DNA of 64,000 bases from Altererythrobacter xiamenensis. Lineage in GTDB: Bacteria; Pseudomonadota; Alphaproteobacteria; Sphingomonadales; Sphingomonadaceae. The stretch covers positions 434,001-498,000 of the forward strand of contig NZ_FXWG01000003.1 of assembly GCF_900177715.1 (NCBI RefSeq), in the 5' to 3' direction. Below, one piece after another: positions 44,952 through 55,197 of this stretch. Position 1 is the first letter of the stretch; each line of letters opens with the position of its first letter. The position numbers and the translations under genes were made by a program. Under the pieces are notes generated by a model. That model did not search any database. It was not told where the DNA came from and worked only from the letters and a program-made list of their open reading frames with translations.

Positions 44952-46643
44952 TTAACCGTCTGCGACCGCGCTGTTCGCCGCGCTCAGCACGGCACGCACG
45001 CTGGCTGTCGCAATATCTTCGTCGATCCCGCAACCCCAGATGATCCGGTCGCCCGACTCGCACATCAGATAGGCGGCTGCGCGCGCATCGCGGCCAGATC
45101 CCAGCGCGTGCTCGGTATAGTCCAGCACCTTGAGGTCGAGGCCGAAACTGTCCTCCAGCGTCGAGACGACGGACGAGATCAGACCGTTGCCGCGTCCGCT
45201 GACGCTCTGTTCCTGCCCCTTGACCGCGATCTTGCCCGAGAAGACGCGCGTACCGTCGGCAGCGCGGCTTTCCTCATAGTCGACGAGCTGGAAATGCTTG
45301 TTCTCGGTCTGCACATGGTAGGCCGATTTGAATGCTTCCCAGATGTCGGGGGCGTTAAGCTCACGGCCAAGCTCGTCCGCCATACGCTGGACGTGTTTGG
45401 AGAAATCCGCCTGCATTTTCTTCGGCAGCTTGAGACCCTGGTCCTGCTCCAGAACCCAGGCGAAACCGCCTTTGCCGCTCTGCGAATTGACGCGAATGAC
45501 GGCTTCGTAGTCGCGCCCCAGATCGGCCGGGTCAATCGGCAGATACGGAACGCGCCATTGCTCGTCGTTCTGCTGCGAATGGGCTTCGAAGCCCTTCTTG
45601 ATCGCGTCCTGATGCGATCCGGAAAAGGCGGTGAAGACCAGTTCGCCGCCATATGGGTGGCGCTGATGAACGGGCAGTTCGTTGCAATATTCGACTGTCT
45701 CGATGACCTTGTCGATATCGGAGAAGTCGAGGCCGGGATCGACTCCCTGCGTGTACATGTTGAGCGCGACGGTCACGAGGCAGCAATTGCCGGTCCGCTC
45801 GCCATTGCCGAACAGGCAGCCCTCGACGCGGTCCGCGCCTGCCATCAGGCCCAGTTCCGCCGCAGCAACACCGGTGCCGCGATCGTTATGCGTGTGGAGG
45901 CTGATGACCGCGCTTTCGCGATTGGGGAGGTTGCGGCAGAAATATTCGATCTGGTCGGCGTAGATATTGGGCGTTGCCGCCTCGACCGTCGCCGGCAGGT
46001 TGAGGATGATCGGGCGCTCAGGCGTCGGCTGAAGCACCTCCATCACCGCTTCGCAGACCGAAATGCTGAAATCGAGCTCTGCGGTCGAGAAGGTTTCGGG
46101 CGAATATTCGAAGTGCCAGTCGGTGTCGGGACGCTTCGCCGCTTCGTCGCGCAGCACCTTGGCCCCTTCGACCGCGATCTGCCGCACCTCGTCCTTCGAC
46201 ATGCGGAACACGATATCGCGCCATGCAGGGGACACGGCATTGTAGAGATGGACGATCGCCTGCTTCGCGCCTGCGAGGCTTTCGAAGCTGGTGCGGATCA
46301 GGTCTTCGCGGCTTTGCGTCAGGACCTGAACGAAAACGTCGTCGGGGATGCGCCCGGATTTTACGAGGCTGGAGATGAAGTCGAACTCGGTCGCGCCCGC
46401 GCTCGGAAAACCGACTTCGATTTCCTTGACCCCGATTTCCACCAGCAGGTCGAAGAAGCGGTTCTTCTTCACTGCATCCATCGGGTCGATGATCGACTGG
46501 TTGCCGTCGCGCAGATCGGTCGAGAGCCAGCGCGGCGGGCTGGTGATGGTGCGGCCGGGCCACTGGCGGTTCTCCAGCGGAACCTGCGGAAACGGGCGGT
46601 ACTTGGCGGACGGGTCGCGCAACATGTTGCGTTGAGTGTTCAT
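44952..46643 (-). CDS. leuA: 2-isopropylmalate synthase
   Basis: A 563-aa enzyme that condenses acetyl-CoA with 2-oxoisovalerate in the first step of leucine synthesis. STDLRDGNQSI is the HMGL-like signature, HLYNAVSP and HTHNDRGTGVAA carry the metal and substrate residues, and LFGNGERTGN the second signature. The C-terminal LeuA dimer/regulatory domain is present, so leucine feedback is likely. The substrate comes from the valine branch coded at 50.8-54.1 kb. It is preceded by a leader with a leucine-rich peptide at 46728-46778. The gene is convergent with the VWA protein, 9 bases apart. Confidence 0.95.
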   Translation of the reverse strand: MNTQRNMLRDPSAKYRPFPQVPLENRQWPGRTITSPPRWLSTDLRDGNQSIIDPMDAVKKNRFFDLLVEIGVKEIEVGFPSAGATEFDFISSLVKSGRIPDDVFVQVLTQSREDLIRTSFESLAGAKQAIVHLYNAVSPAWRDIVFRMSKDEVRQIAVEGAKVLRDEAAKRPDTDWHFEYSPETFSTAELDFSISVCEAVMEVLQPTPERPIILNLPATVEAATPNIYADQIEYFCRNLPNRESAVISLHTHNDRGTGVAAAELGLMAGADRVEGCLFGNGERTGNCCLVTVALNMYTQGVDPGLDFSDIDKVIETVEYCNELPVHQRHPYGGELVFTAFSGSHQDAIKKGFEAHSQQNDEQWRVPYLPIDPADLGRDYEAVIRVNSQSGKGGFAWVLEQDQGLKLPKKMQADFSKHVQRMADELGRELNAPDIWEAFKSAYHVQTENKHFQLVDYEESRAADGTRVFSGKIAVKGQEQSVSGRGNGLISSVVSTLEDSFGLDLKVLDYTEHALGSGRDARAAAYLMCESGDRIIWGCGIDEDIATASVRAVLSAANSAVADG

Positions 46644-46688
46644 GGGAATTGGCTTTTCGAAATTGACTGTCAGGGCTGGTGTTCGGTC

Positions 46689-46716
46689 CCTTGAGCGCGT
46701 GGCGCGCTCTTCAAGG
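46689..46716 (-). promoter_or_regulatory. Stem-loop in the leuA leader
   Basis: On the minus strand GAGCGCG pairs with CGCGCTC around CCA, extended by CCTT with AAGG across a three-base bulge. It lies between the leader peptide and leuA, where a terminator or antiterminator arm would be. No T-run follows it, so it is not a textbook intrinsic terminator. Confidence 0.45.
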
Positions 46717-46727
46717 CACGCCGCAGG

Positions 46728-46778
46728 TCACGCCCAAGGGCGTGTAAGTCGCAGGAGTAGTCCGTAGTCGATAGCCAT
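46728..46778 (-). CDS. leuA leader peptide, 16 aa
   Basis: An ATG-initiated open frame of 16 codons reads MAIDYGLLLRLTRPWA and ends with TGA. Four of five consecutive codons are leucine (CTA CTC CTG, arginine, CTT), which is how ribosome-stalling leaders of leucine operons look. It lies 85 bases upstream of leuA. A perfect CACGCCC-TT-GGGCGTG hairpin covers its last codons and a second stem-loop follows. It is too short for ordinary gene callers. Confidence 0.7.
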   Translation of the reverse strand: MAIDYGLLLRLTRPWA

Positions 46779-46784
46779 GGGGAC

Positions 46785-46813
46785 TCTATGGTGCCTCGAT
46801 TGATGCTTGTAAA
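46785..46813 (-). promoter_or_regulatory. Promoter of the leuA leader
   Basis: On the minus strand a -35 TTTACA (46808-46813) and a -10 CATAGA (46785-46790) are separated by 17 bases. The predicted transcription start falls at or within a base or two of the leader-peptide ATG at 46778, so the leader may be leaderless in the ribosomal sense. Confidence 0.5.
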
Positions 46814-46868
46814 GCGAAAGCGATGGCCCCATCGCGGGTAATTATGTTTCGCGGCCCAGGGAGAGGAC

Positions 46869-47300
46869 ATGCCGGACAACAATCAGCCCGAGAACTCGCT
46901 TTACAGTTACATGGGGCTTCACCGCATCGTGAAGATGGACGCCGAGGGCTTCGCTTCTATCGAATACGAAGCGCGGGAAGAGATGTGCCATTCGGGCGGC
47001 GTGGTGCAGGGCGGCTTCATCTCGGGCTGGATTGACGCTGCGATGGCACATGCCGCGATGGCCAAGAACGGGCCGGAGATCGTGCCGATGTCGCTTGAGC
47101 TGAAGGTCAGCTTCTTCGCGCCCGCGCGTCCTGGCCTGCTTATCGCGGAAGGCTGGGTCGAGCGTCATGGCAAGCGCACCAGTTTCTACGAAGGGCATAT
47201 CAAGGCGATGGACGGGACGGTGCTGGCCAAGGGCACGAGCACGATCCTGATTGCCGACAAGTCGCGGGTTATCAAGGCTTCCGAGGAGGCACGCCGATGA
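46869..47300 (+). CDS. PaaI-type acyl-CoA thioesterase family protein
   Basis: A 143-aa hotdog-fold protein. HSGGVVQGGFISGWIDAAMAHA (about 41-62) carries the family's helix with the conserved glycines and the acidic residue of the PaaI/4HBT-2 active site, and VSFFAPARPGLLIAEG the following strands. It hydrolyses acyl-CoA thioesters in characterised relatives; the substrate here is unknown. The ATG follows GGGAGAGG. It overlaps the epoxide hydrolase start by four bases, so the two genes are translationally coupled. Confidence 0.85.
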   Translation: MPDNNQPENSLYSYMGLHRIVKMDAEGFASIEYEAREEMCHSGGVVQGGFISGWIDAAMAHAAMAKNGPEIVPMSLELKVSFFAPARPGLLIAEGWVERHGKRTSFYEGHIKAMDGTVLAKGTSTILIADKSRVIKASEEARR

Positions 47301-48418
47301 GCGAAATCAAGCCCTTCAACCTCAAGGTTCACGATACCGAACTCGCCGATTTGCACCTGCGGCTCGACATAGCGCGCTGGCCCGAGAAGGAGGCGGTCGA
47401 TGATTGGTCGCAGGGCACACCGCTCGCGGCATTGCGCGAGCTCTGCGAGTACTGGCGGCACGGCTACGATTGGCGGCGGTGCGAGGCGCAGCTCAACTCA
47501 CTCGGCCAGTTCACGACCGAGATCGACGGGCTCGACATTCACTTCCTGCACGTCCGCTCTTCGCGGGAAGACGCAATTCCCCTCATCATCACGCATGGCT
47601 GGCCGGGTTCGGTCATCGAATTCATGGGGGTCATTCCCCAGCTGACCGAACCTGAGAATGGCCAGGCGTTCCACGTCGTCGCGCCCTCGCTTCCCGGTTT
47701 CGGCTTTTCCGGCAAGCCGAAGCAAACCGGCTGGGGTGTCGAAAAAATCGCGAGCGCCTGGGCCGAATTGATGAACCGCCTCGGCTATGAACGCTGGGTC
47801 GCGCAGGGCGGCGACTGGGGCAGTGCCGTGACGACCGCGATCGGCGCGCAGGCGCCCAAGGGTTGCGCCGGGATCCACGTGAACATGCCGATCGGGCGTC
47901 CGACCGAAGAGGACATGGCGCAACCGACGCCGGATGAGCTCAAGGCGCTGCAGGCGCTCCAGCATTATCAGGAGTGGGATTCGGGATACTCGAAACAGCA
48001 GAGCACGCGCCCGCAAACGGTCGGTTACGGTTTGGTCGATTCTCCGGTCGGGCTGGCCGGATGGATTTTCGAGAAGATGTGGGCGTGGACCGACAATGAT
48101 GGTTCACCCTTTGACGCGCTGTCCAAGGATCAGATCCTCGACAACATCATGCTCTACTGGCTGCCTGCAACGGGTGCCTCGTCAGCGCGGCTCTATTGGG
48201 AAAGTTTCGCCAAGTTCGGGGAGGGCGAAGTTGCCATTCCGGCAGGAGCGAGCCAATTCCCCAAAGAGATCATTCCCGCGCCGCGCAAGTGGGCCGAGCG
48301 TCGCTACACCAACCTCGTCTATTGGAACGATGTGGCGAAGGGAGGGCATTTCGCCGCCTGGGAACAGCCCGATCTATTCGTCAGCGAACTGCAGGCCTGT
48401 TTCGCCCAGATGGTCTAG
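47297..48418 (+). CDS. Epoxide hydrolase (microsomal/EHN type)
   Basis: A 373-aa alpha/beta hydrolase. The N-terminal EHN domain (about 1-110; KPFNLKVHDTELADLHLRL) is characteristic of microsomal-type epoxide hydrolases. HGWPGS (100-105) forms the oxyanion hole, the nucleophile is D173 in GGDWGS, and the catalytic histidine lies in KGGHFAAWEQP near 350. It opens epoxides to diols. Coupling to a PaaI thioesterase suggests a shared catabolic task, which is inference. Its TAG stop shares CTAG with the stop of the convergent hydroxyacid oxidase. Confidence 0.9.
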   Translation: MSEIKPFNLKVHDTELADLHLRLDIARWPEKEAVDDWSQGTPLAALRELCEYWRHGYDWRRCEAQLNSLGQFTTEIDGLDIHFLHVRSSREDAIPLIITHGWPGSVIEFMGVIPQLTEPENGQAFHVVAPSLPGFGFSGKPKQTGWGVEKIASAWAELMNRLGYERWVAQGGDWGSAVTTAIGAQAPKGCAGIHVNMPIGRPTEEDMAQPTPDELKALQALQHYQEWDSGYSKQQSTRPQTVGYGLVDSPVGLAGWIFEKMWAWTDNDGSPFDALSKDQILDNIMLYWLPATGASSARLYWESFAKFGEGEVAIPAGASQFPKEIIPAPRKWAERRYTNLVYWNDVAKGGHFAAWEQPDLFVSELQACFAQMV

Positions 48419-49563
48419 CGCCAGCGCAGCCTGTCCGAAGTCAGCTGCTCAACCGAGGTCACGCCCATCAATCGCATTCCGCGTTCGATCTCGTCCTTGA
48501 GGATGCCGATCGCGCGCTCGACGCCTGGCTGGCCCGCCGCAGCGAGTGCATAGAGGTATAACCTCCCGCCCGACGCGGCGGTCGCTCCCGCACAAAGGCT
48601 CTTGAGCACATGCGTCCCGCGGCGAACCCCGCCATCGACGATGATCTCGATCTCGCCGCCGACGGTATTCACGATCTCGCGCAACTGGTCGAAGGGTGCG
48701 CGGCTGCCATCGAGCTGCCGCCCGCCATGGTTCGAGATCATGATCGCATCGGCGCCGATCTCGACCGCCCGGCGCGCGTCATTGGCGCTCATCACTCCTT
48801 TCAGGGCGAACTTGCCGCCCCAATCCTGCCTGATCTTCGCCGCCGTGTCCCAATCCATGGACGTGTCGAGCATCGTGTTGAAGTATTCCGCGATACTTAC
48901 GGCCTTCCCGCTGCCTTCGCTGACATGGGTGTCGAGATTGGGGAGGCGGAATTTCTCGCGCAACAGGTAGTCGAGCGTCCAGCGCGGCCGGGTCGCGTAA
49001 CTCCAGACAGCGCTGGGCGTAAAGCGGGGCGGAGTGGTGAAGCCGCTGCGCAGACACCGCTCGCGCTTCCCCGAGACGATCGTATCGACCGTCAGCGCGA
49101 GCGCGTCGAAACCCGATTGCTGGCACCGCTCGATCATGCTGGCGTTCAGGCCCTTGTCCTTGTGGACGTAGAGTTGGAACAGTTTGGGCCCATCCGTGAG
49201 CGCCGCAATTTCCTCGATACTACGCGTCGCGAGGCTGGAAATGCCGAACCACAGGCCAAACTTCTCGGCCGCTCTGGCAACCGCCGTCTCTCCCTGGTGG
49301 TGGAAGGCGCGTTGAACTGCCGTCGGGCTGAGCATCAGGGGCAGGGCGCTTTTCCGGCCAAGGATGGTGCAGCTGGTGTCGATCTCGGCCACGCCTGCGA
49401 GCACGTCTGGCACGAGGTCGGCGTCGTCGAAAGCCTCGGTGTTGCGCGCCTTGGTCAGCTCGTCATCGGCCGCCCCGTCGATATAGTCGAACACCGGCCA
49501 CGGCAGGCGTGCCTTTGCCAGTTTCCGGAAATCATCGATATTGTGGCAGTCGGAGAGGCGCAT
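48415..49563 (-). CDS. lldD: FMN-dependent alpha-hydroxyacid oxidase/L-lactate dehydrogenase
   Basis: A 382-aa TIM-barrel flavoprotein. SNHGGRQLDG (about 265-275) contains the catalytic histidine and FMN/substrate residues of the family; LMLSPTAVQRAFHHQGE, LFQLYVHKDKG, ALTVDTIVSGKRERCLR and IIVDGGVRRGTHVLKSLCAGA complete the set. It oxidises L-lactate or a related 2-hydroxyacid at the membrane or in the cytosol. The symbol is given by family; mandelate or other substrates cannot be excluded. Confidence 0.88.
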   Translation of the reverse strand: MRLSDCHNIDDFRKLAKARLPWPVFDYIDGAADDELTKARNTEAFDDADLVPDVLAGVAEIDTSCTILGRKSALPLMLSPTAVQRAFHHQGETAVARAAEKFGLWFGISSLATRSIEEIAALTDGPKLFQLYVHKDKGLNASMIERCQQSGFDALALTVDTIVSGKRERCLRSGFTTPPRFTPSAVWSYATRPRWTLDYLLREKFRLPNLDTHVSEGSGKAVSIAEYFNTMLDTSMDWDTAAKIRQDWGGKFALKGVMSANDARRAVEIGADAIMISNHGGRQLDGSRAPFDQLREIVNTVGGEIEIIVDGGVRRGTHVLKSLCAGATAASGGRLYLYALAAAGQPGVERAIGILKDEIERGMRLMGVTSVEQLTSDRLRWR

Positions 49564-49618
49564 GCACGCCTCATAAGCGGCTAAATCCTGACTTGTCGAT
49601 GCTGCGCTGCCGGTGTTC

Positions 49619-49990
49619 TCAGCCGCAACCCACAGAGGTTATGACATTGTCGGCGCCATACATGACATTGAGCCGCTGGGGATTGAGGTCGTCGGTCGTT
49701 GCCTCGCCGGGCCCGATCCAGCGCACCGTCACGATCGGCGCGACGGCGGTCATCAATTCACCGCGCGTATCGGCGTCGAGTTCCTGACCGATGTAGGGTG
49801 CTGCGAGACGCGAATTGCACTTGTCCGATTCGAGGTCGGGATCGGGCAGATCGGGCGTATCGCGCGAATAATCGCCGAACTCCGCTTCGTCGGCAGGAAT
49901 GGGCTCGGCCTCTTCGGCCTCTCGGGCATCGCCGCAAGCGGAAAGTGCGGCGGCGAGGGCGAGGGGGATGGGTAGGAATGAATGCTTCAT
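49619..49990 (-). CDS. Lipoprotein with peptidase-inhibitor I78-like domain
   Basis: A 123-aa lipoprotein. The signal peptide MKHSFLPIPLALAAALSAC has the lipidated cysteine at 19, followed by an acidic linker. The last 70 residues (CNSRLAAPYIGQELD..., TVRWIGPGEATTDDLNPQRLNVMYG, ending VGCG) follow the pattern of inhibitor I78 family proteins, with a cysteine pair probably bridged. A role in restraining proteases is suggested only by family. I chose the ATG at 49990; the longer frame overlaps the next gene. It overlaps no neighbour. Confidence 0.75.
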   Translation of the reverse strand: MKHSFLPIPLALAAALSACGDAREAEEAEPIPADEAEFGDYSRDTPDLPDPDLESDKCNSRLAAPYIGQELDADTRGELMTAVAPIVTVRWIGPGEATTDDLNPQRLNVMYGADNVITSVGCG

Positions 49991-50055
49991 GCCTTCCCAA
50001 TCCCCAAAGCTTGCCCAGCGTTCCCTTCGGTGATCAGTTCTTGTCCTTAAAGGGA

Positions 50056-50700
50056 TCACTGACGTTCGAACGCGGCGCTAATCTCGAGCTCGACATTGTT
50101 GCCAACCAGCGGCGAGAATGTCGTCAGGCCCCACTGCGTGCGATCGATCTGCGCGCGCGCTTCGAAGCCGACCGTTTCAGCCTTGCTCATCGGATTGGTC
50201 CCGGCGCCGGTAAAGTCGACCGCCATCGTCACGGGATTGCTCTCGCCATTCATCGTCAGCATTCCGCTCACGATGGCGCTGGTGTCGCCGGTCTGGCGGA
50301 CATTTGTTGAAACGAAGGTGGCGGCTTGCGGATCAGGTCCGAAAAAATCCGGGTCCGCGCCATCCTTGCCGGGGCGCAACAGGTGTTCGCGAAGGTCCTC
50401 GCTCGCGACCGTTACGTCAGCGATCGGGATCGTCACATTGAAGCTCGCATCTTCGACATTCGCCGGGTCGAGTTCCATCGTTCCGCTGATATCGCCGAAC
50501 AGCCCGATGTAATCGTTGAAGCCGAAATGGTTGATCCTCCACGATACCAGAGTGTGTTTTGGATCGAGCGCATAAGTGCCGCTTTGAACACGCGACACGT
50601 CCACAATGCCCGGAAGCTGAGAGGAATCCTGCGCCGAAATTGACGATATCGCCAGAGTGCCACTCGCGAGAAGGGCGAGGGCAAGAACAGATTTTTTCAA
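50056..50700 (-). CDS. YceI family periplasmic protein
   Basis: A 214-aa protein with a cleavable signal peptide (residues 1-23, ending SISA) and the YceI lipocalin-like beta-barrel that binds isoprenoid-type molecules in structural studies. Typical segments are YALDPKHTLVSWRINHFGFNDYIGLFGDISGTMELD and LTMNGESNPVTMAVDFTGAG. It lies 75 bases downstream of ilvC on the same strand and 65 bases before the I78-like lipoprotein. Confidence 0.9.
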   Translation of the reverse strand: MKKSVLALALLASGTLAISSISAQDSSQLPGIVDVSRVQSGTYALDPKHTLVSWRINHFGFNDYIGLFGDISGTMELDPANVEDASFNVTIPIADVTVASEDLREHLLRPGKDGADPDFFGPDPQAATFVSTNVRQTGDTSAIVSGMLTMNGESNPVTMAVDFTGAGTNPMSKAETVGFEARAQIDRTQWGLTTFSPLVGNNVELEISAAFERQ

Positions 50701-50775
50701 GGTAACCTCCGCAATTGCTGGTTCACCAGTATGAACAGCATGAGATTGCGGAGGTTCCTTAGATCACGGTCGTGA

Positions 50776-52341
<1,566 letters not shown>

Positions 52342-52349
52342 TCAGTGTC

Positions 52350-54098
52350 CTAGACCAGCGCCTTGGCTTCGTCGTCCATCGTGCCTTCGACCTGATCGCC
52401 ATACAGCAGCATATCGGTATGCGCCGCACCTGACGGAATCATGGGGAAGCAGTTCGCCTCCTTCGACACGAGACAATCCACCATAACCGGCCCGTCATGG
52501 TCGAGCATGGCCTGAATGCCCGCGTCGAGATCGCTCTCGTCATGGATGCGGATACCCTTCCAGCCATAGGCTTCGCACAGTTTAACGAAGTCGGGCAGGC
52601 TGTCCGAATAGCTGTTCGAATAACGGCTTTCATAGGTCAGTTCCTGCCACTGGCGGACCATGCCCATGTATTCGTTGTTGAGGATGAAGACCTTCACCGG
52701 CAGGCGGTATTGCGATGCCGTGCCGAGCTCCTGGATGTTCATCTGGATCGAGGCTTCGCCAGCGATATCGATCACGAGATCATCCGGATTGCCGAGTTGC
52801 GCGCCGATCGCGGCAGGCAGGCCATAGCCCATCGTGCCGAGACCGCCGGAGGTGAGCCACTTGTTCGGCTGATCGAAGCCGAAATACTGCGCGGCCCACA
52901 TCTGGTGCTGGCCGACCTCGGTCGAGATGATCGGGCTGCGATCCTTGGTCAGCGCGAACAGGCGTTCAACGGCCTTTTGCGGCATGATCATGTCGGATTT
53001 TTCCGGGTAGGCGAGACATTCGCGCGCGCGCCATCCGGCAATGCGCGCCTTCCATTCGCCAAGGTCACGCGGCTTGCGCGTACCCCATGCATCGACCAGT
53101 TGTTCGAGGACCGTGGCGCAATCGCCCAGAATCGGGAGGTCGACCTGGACCGTCTTGTTGATCGAGCTGCGGTCGATATCGATGTGGATCTTGGTCGAAC
53201 CCGGCGAGAAGGCATCCAGCCGCCCGGTCACACGGTCATCGAAGCGCGCGCCGATGCAAATCATCAGGTCGCACTTGTTCATCGCCATATTGGCTTCGTA
53301 GGTTCCGTGCATGCCGAGCATGCCAAGCCAGTCGGGATGGTCATGCGGGAAGGCACCGAGGCCCATCAGGGTCGAGGTCAGCGGCGCGCCGGTCAGATCC
53401 TGCAACTGCCGCAGCAGTTCGGATGCGCGCGGGCCGGAATTGATGACGCCGCCGCCGGTGTAGAAGACCGGACGCTCGGCCTGTTCCATCAGTTCGATCG
53501 CTTCCGCGATCTGCTCGGCCGAACCCACCATCTGCGGTTCGTAACGATGCGAGCCCGGCGGAACTGCTGAATCCTTCTGCCAGGGATTGGCGATCTGCAC
53601 ATCCTTGGGAATATCGACCACGACGGGGCCGGGGCGCCCCGTGGTCGCAATGCGGAAGGCTTCCTCCAGCGTCGGTTTGAGGTCGGCGGGCTCCTTCACG
53701 AGATAATTGTGCTTGGTGCAGTGGCGGGTGATTCCGACCGTATCGGCTTCCTGAAACGCATCGGTCCCGATCAGCGGGGTAGGGACCTGACCGGTGATGA
53801 CGACCAAGGGAATCGAATCGAGGAAGGCGTCGGCAATGCCCGTGACGGCATTGGTTGCACCCGGGCCCGAGGTGACGAGAACGACCCCAGGCTTGCCGGT
53901 CGAGCGGGCATAGCCTTCTGCTGCGTGCGCGGCTCCGGCTTCATGTCGCACGAGGATATGGCGAATCCGCTCATCACCGAACAGTTCATCATAGATCGGG
54001 AGCACCGCGCCGCCGGGATAGCCGAAGACATATTCGACCCCCTGTTCGACCAGGCATTCGACCAGAATTGATGCGCCGCTGCTGCGCTCGCCACTCAC
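52350..54098 (-). CDS. ilvB: Acetolactate synthase large subunit
   Basis: A 582-aa ThDP- and FAD-dependent enzyme that condenses two pyruvates, or pyruvate with 2-oxobutyrate. [16 protein letters not shown] with the catalytic glutamate region ([18 protein letters not shown]), and the ThDP motif GDG-N replaced in type by [32 protein letters not shown] near 440-470. The start is GTG at 54098, with GGAAGGA before it; no ATG fits. First gene of ilvB-ilvN-ilvC, with a terminator-like hairpin 44 bases upstream. The ThDP loop reads GEAS where many family members have GDGS. Confidence 0.95.
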   Translation of the reverse strand: MSGERSSGASILVECLVEQGVEYVFGYPGGAVLPIYDELFGDERIRHILVRHEAGAAHAAEGYARSTGKPGVVLVTSGPGATNAVTGIADAFLDSIPLVVITGQVPTPLIGTDAFQEADTVGITRHCTKHNYLVKEPADLKPTLEEAFRIATTGRPGPVVVDIPKDVQIANPWQKDSAVPPGSHRYEPQMVGSAEQIAEAIELMEQAERPVFYTGGGVINSGPRASELLRQLQDLTGAPLTSTLMGLGAFPHDHPDWLGMLGMHGTYEANMAMNKCDLMICIGARFDDRVTGRLDAFSPGSTKIHIDIDRSSINKTVQVDLPILGDCATVLEQLVDAWGTRKPRDLGEWKARIAGWRARECLAYPEKSDMIMPQKAVERLFALTKDRSPIISTEVGQHQMWAAQYFGFDQPNKWLTSGGLGTMGYGLPAAIGAQLGNPDDLVIDIAGEASIQMNIQELGTASQYRLPVKVFILNNEYMGMVRQWQELTYESRYSNSYSDSLPDFVKLCEAYGWKGIRIHDESDLDAGIQAMLDHDGPVMVDCLVSKEANCFPMIPSGAAHTDMLLYGDQVEGTMDDEAKALV

Positions 54099-54141
54099 GT
54101 TATTTTTCCTTCCATGCCCGAGGCAATATCACGCCCTGGCA

Positions 54142-54183
54142 TAACAAAAATAGGGCCCGGTGCAGGGACTGACGCACCGAGCC
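54142..54183 (-). terminator. Intrinsic terminator between miaA and ilvB, possible attenuator
   Basis: On the minus strand GGCTCGGTGC (54174-54183) pairs with GCACCGGGCC (54154-54163) and is followed by CTATTTTTGTT. An alternative pairing, GCCCT (54152-54156) with AGGGC (54133-54137), would break the first hairpin. It ends 43 bases before the ilvB start, so it may stop miaA transcripts or attenuate ilvBNC. Confidence 0.7.
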
Positions 54184-54193
54184 TTGGACCGCC

Positions 54194-54222
54194 TCGCTAT
54201 TCGTTCGAATCTATCGCGTCAA
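54194..54222 (-). promoter_or_regulatory. Candidate promoter upstream of the ilvB terminator
   Basis: On the minus strand a -35 TTGACG (54217-54222), a 17-base spacer and a -10 TAGCGA (54194-54199) would start RNA near 54187, just before the terminator hairpin. The -10 match is weak. Confidence 0.4.
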
Positions 54223-54225
54223 CCC

Positions 54226-55197
54226 CTAAGATTGTAATAATCGTGCGAATTCGGTGCCTATCTGGCAATCCTGTGACTCATTTCGCGCCCAATCTTCAGG
54301 GGGCTGGCGGCGAAACCAGGTATATTGCCGTTTCGCGTAATTGCGGGTCGATTGCTGTCCGGCGGCGATGGCATCCTCATGCGAAAGCTCGCCCCGGATT
54401 ATTGCTGCGATCTCCGGCACGCCTATGGCACGCATGACAGGAAGGTCGGGAGAGAGGTCGCGGGCGAGAAGCGCTTCGATCTCTTCGACGGCTCCCTGGC
54501 CGAGCATTTCGAGGAAACGCCGGTCGCACCTTTCGTATAGCCACTCACGTTCGGGCAGTAGGATCAGCGGGTGGAGATCGATCTCGCCCCCGATCCCGCC
54601 TTCTTTCCGCGATTGCCATTCGCCGAGCGTCTTTCCGGTCGAGCGGACCACCTCCAGCGCACGGGCGACGCGTTGGCTGTCACCGGGATCGAGCCGAGCG
54701 GCGCGGTCTGGGTCTGCCTGCGCGAGTTCCGCATAGGCCTCAGCGGTCGGCAGCCCGCGCACCACTTCGCGAACTTGCGGATCGATCGCCGGGATTGGCG
54801 CAATTCCGTCCAGCAGGGTGCGGATATACATGCCGGTGCCGCCGACAAGGATCGGCACTGATCCCGCCTGATGCGCCGCTGCGATCTCCACCTTGGCGCG
54901 GTTTGCCCAGTCCGCAGCCGAACAGGCCACTGCTCCGTCCCATTCGAGATAGAGCCTGTGCGGGCATGCTTCGCGTTCTTCTTTGCTCGGCGCGGCAGAG
55001 ACGATCGGGATATCGCGATAGACCTGCATGCTGTCGGCATTGATAATCACCGCGCTCTTACCGACATGGGCCAGCGCATCGGCAAGTGAAAGCGCCAATC
55101 CGCTCTTGCCGCTCGCAGTCGGTCCTGCAATGAGCGCGACCGGCTTATCATTTTGGCCATGCCCCCCGGTCTCGTCAGGAGAAACTGAATTGCTCAT
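54226..55197 (-). CDS. miaA: tRNA dimethylallyltransferase
   Basis: A 323-aa enzyme that adds an isopentenyl group to A37 of tRNAs reading UNN codons. The P-loop GPTASGKS, DSMQVYRDIPIVSAAPS, the GGTGMYIRTLLDG and RNYAKRQYTWFRRQ motifs are all present. The ATG at 55197 is divergent from the serB start at 55190 and the two overlap by eight bases; an upstream in-frame ATG extends deep into serB and is unlikely. The C-terminus ends in the terminator region before ilvB. Confidence 0.93.
   Translation of the reverse strand: MSNSVSPDETGGHGQNDKPVALIAGPTASGKSGLALSLADALAHVGKSAVIINADSMQVYRDIPIVSAAPSKEEREACPHRLYLEWDGAVACSAADWANRAKVEIAAAHQAGSVPILVGGTGMYIRTLLDGIAPIPAIDPQVREVVRGLPTAEAYAELAQADPDRAARLDPGDSQRVARALEVVRSTGKTLGEWQSRKEGGIGGEIDLHPLILLPEREWLYERCDRRFLEMLGQGAVEEIEALLARDLSPDLPVMRAIGVPEIAAIIRGELSHEDAIAAGQQSTRNYAKRQYTWFRRQPPEDWARNESQDCQIGTEFARLLQS

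Noticed and set aside
46670..46882. A 70-codon frame overlapping the leuA leader
   Set aside because: It runs in a different frame from the leucine-rich leader and shows no conserved features; the short leader explains the region better.
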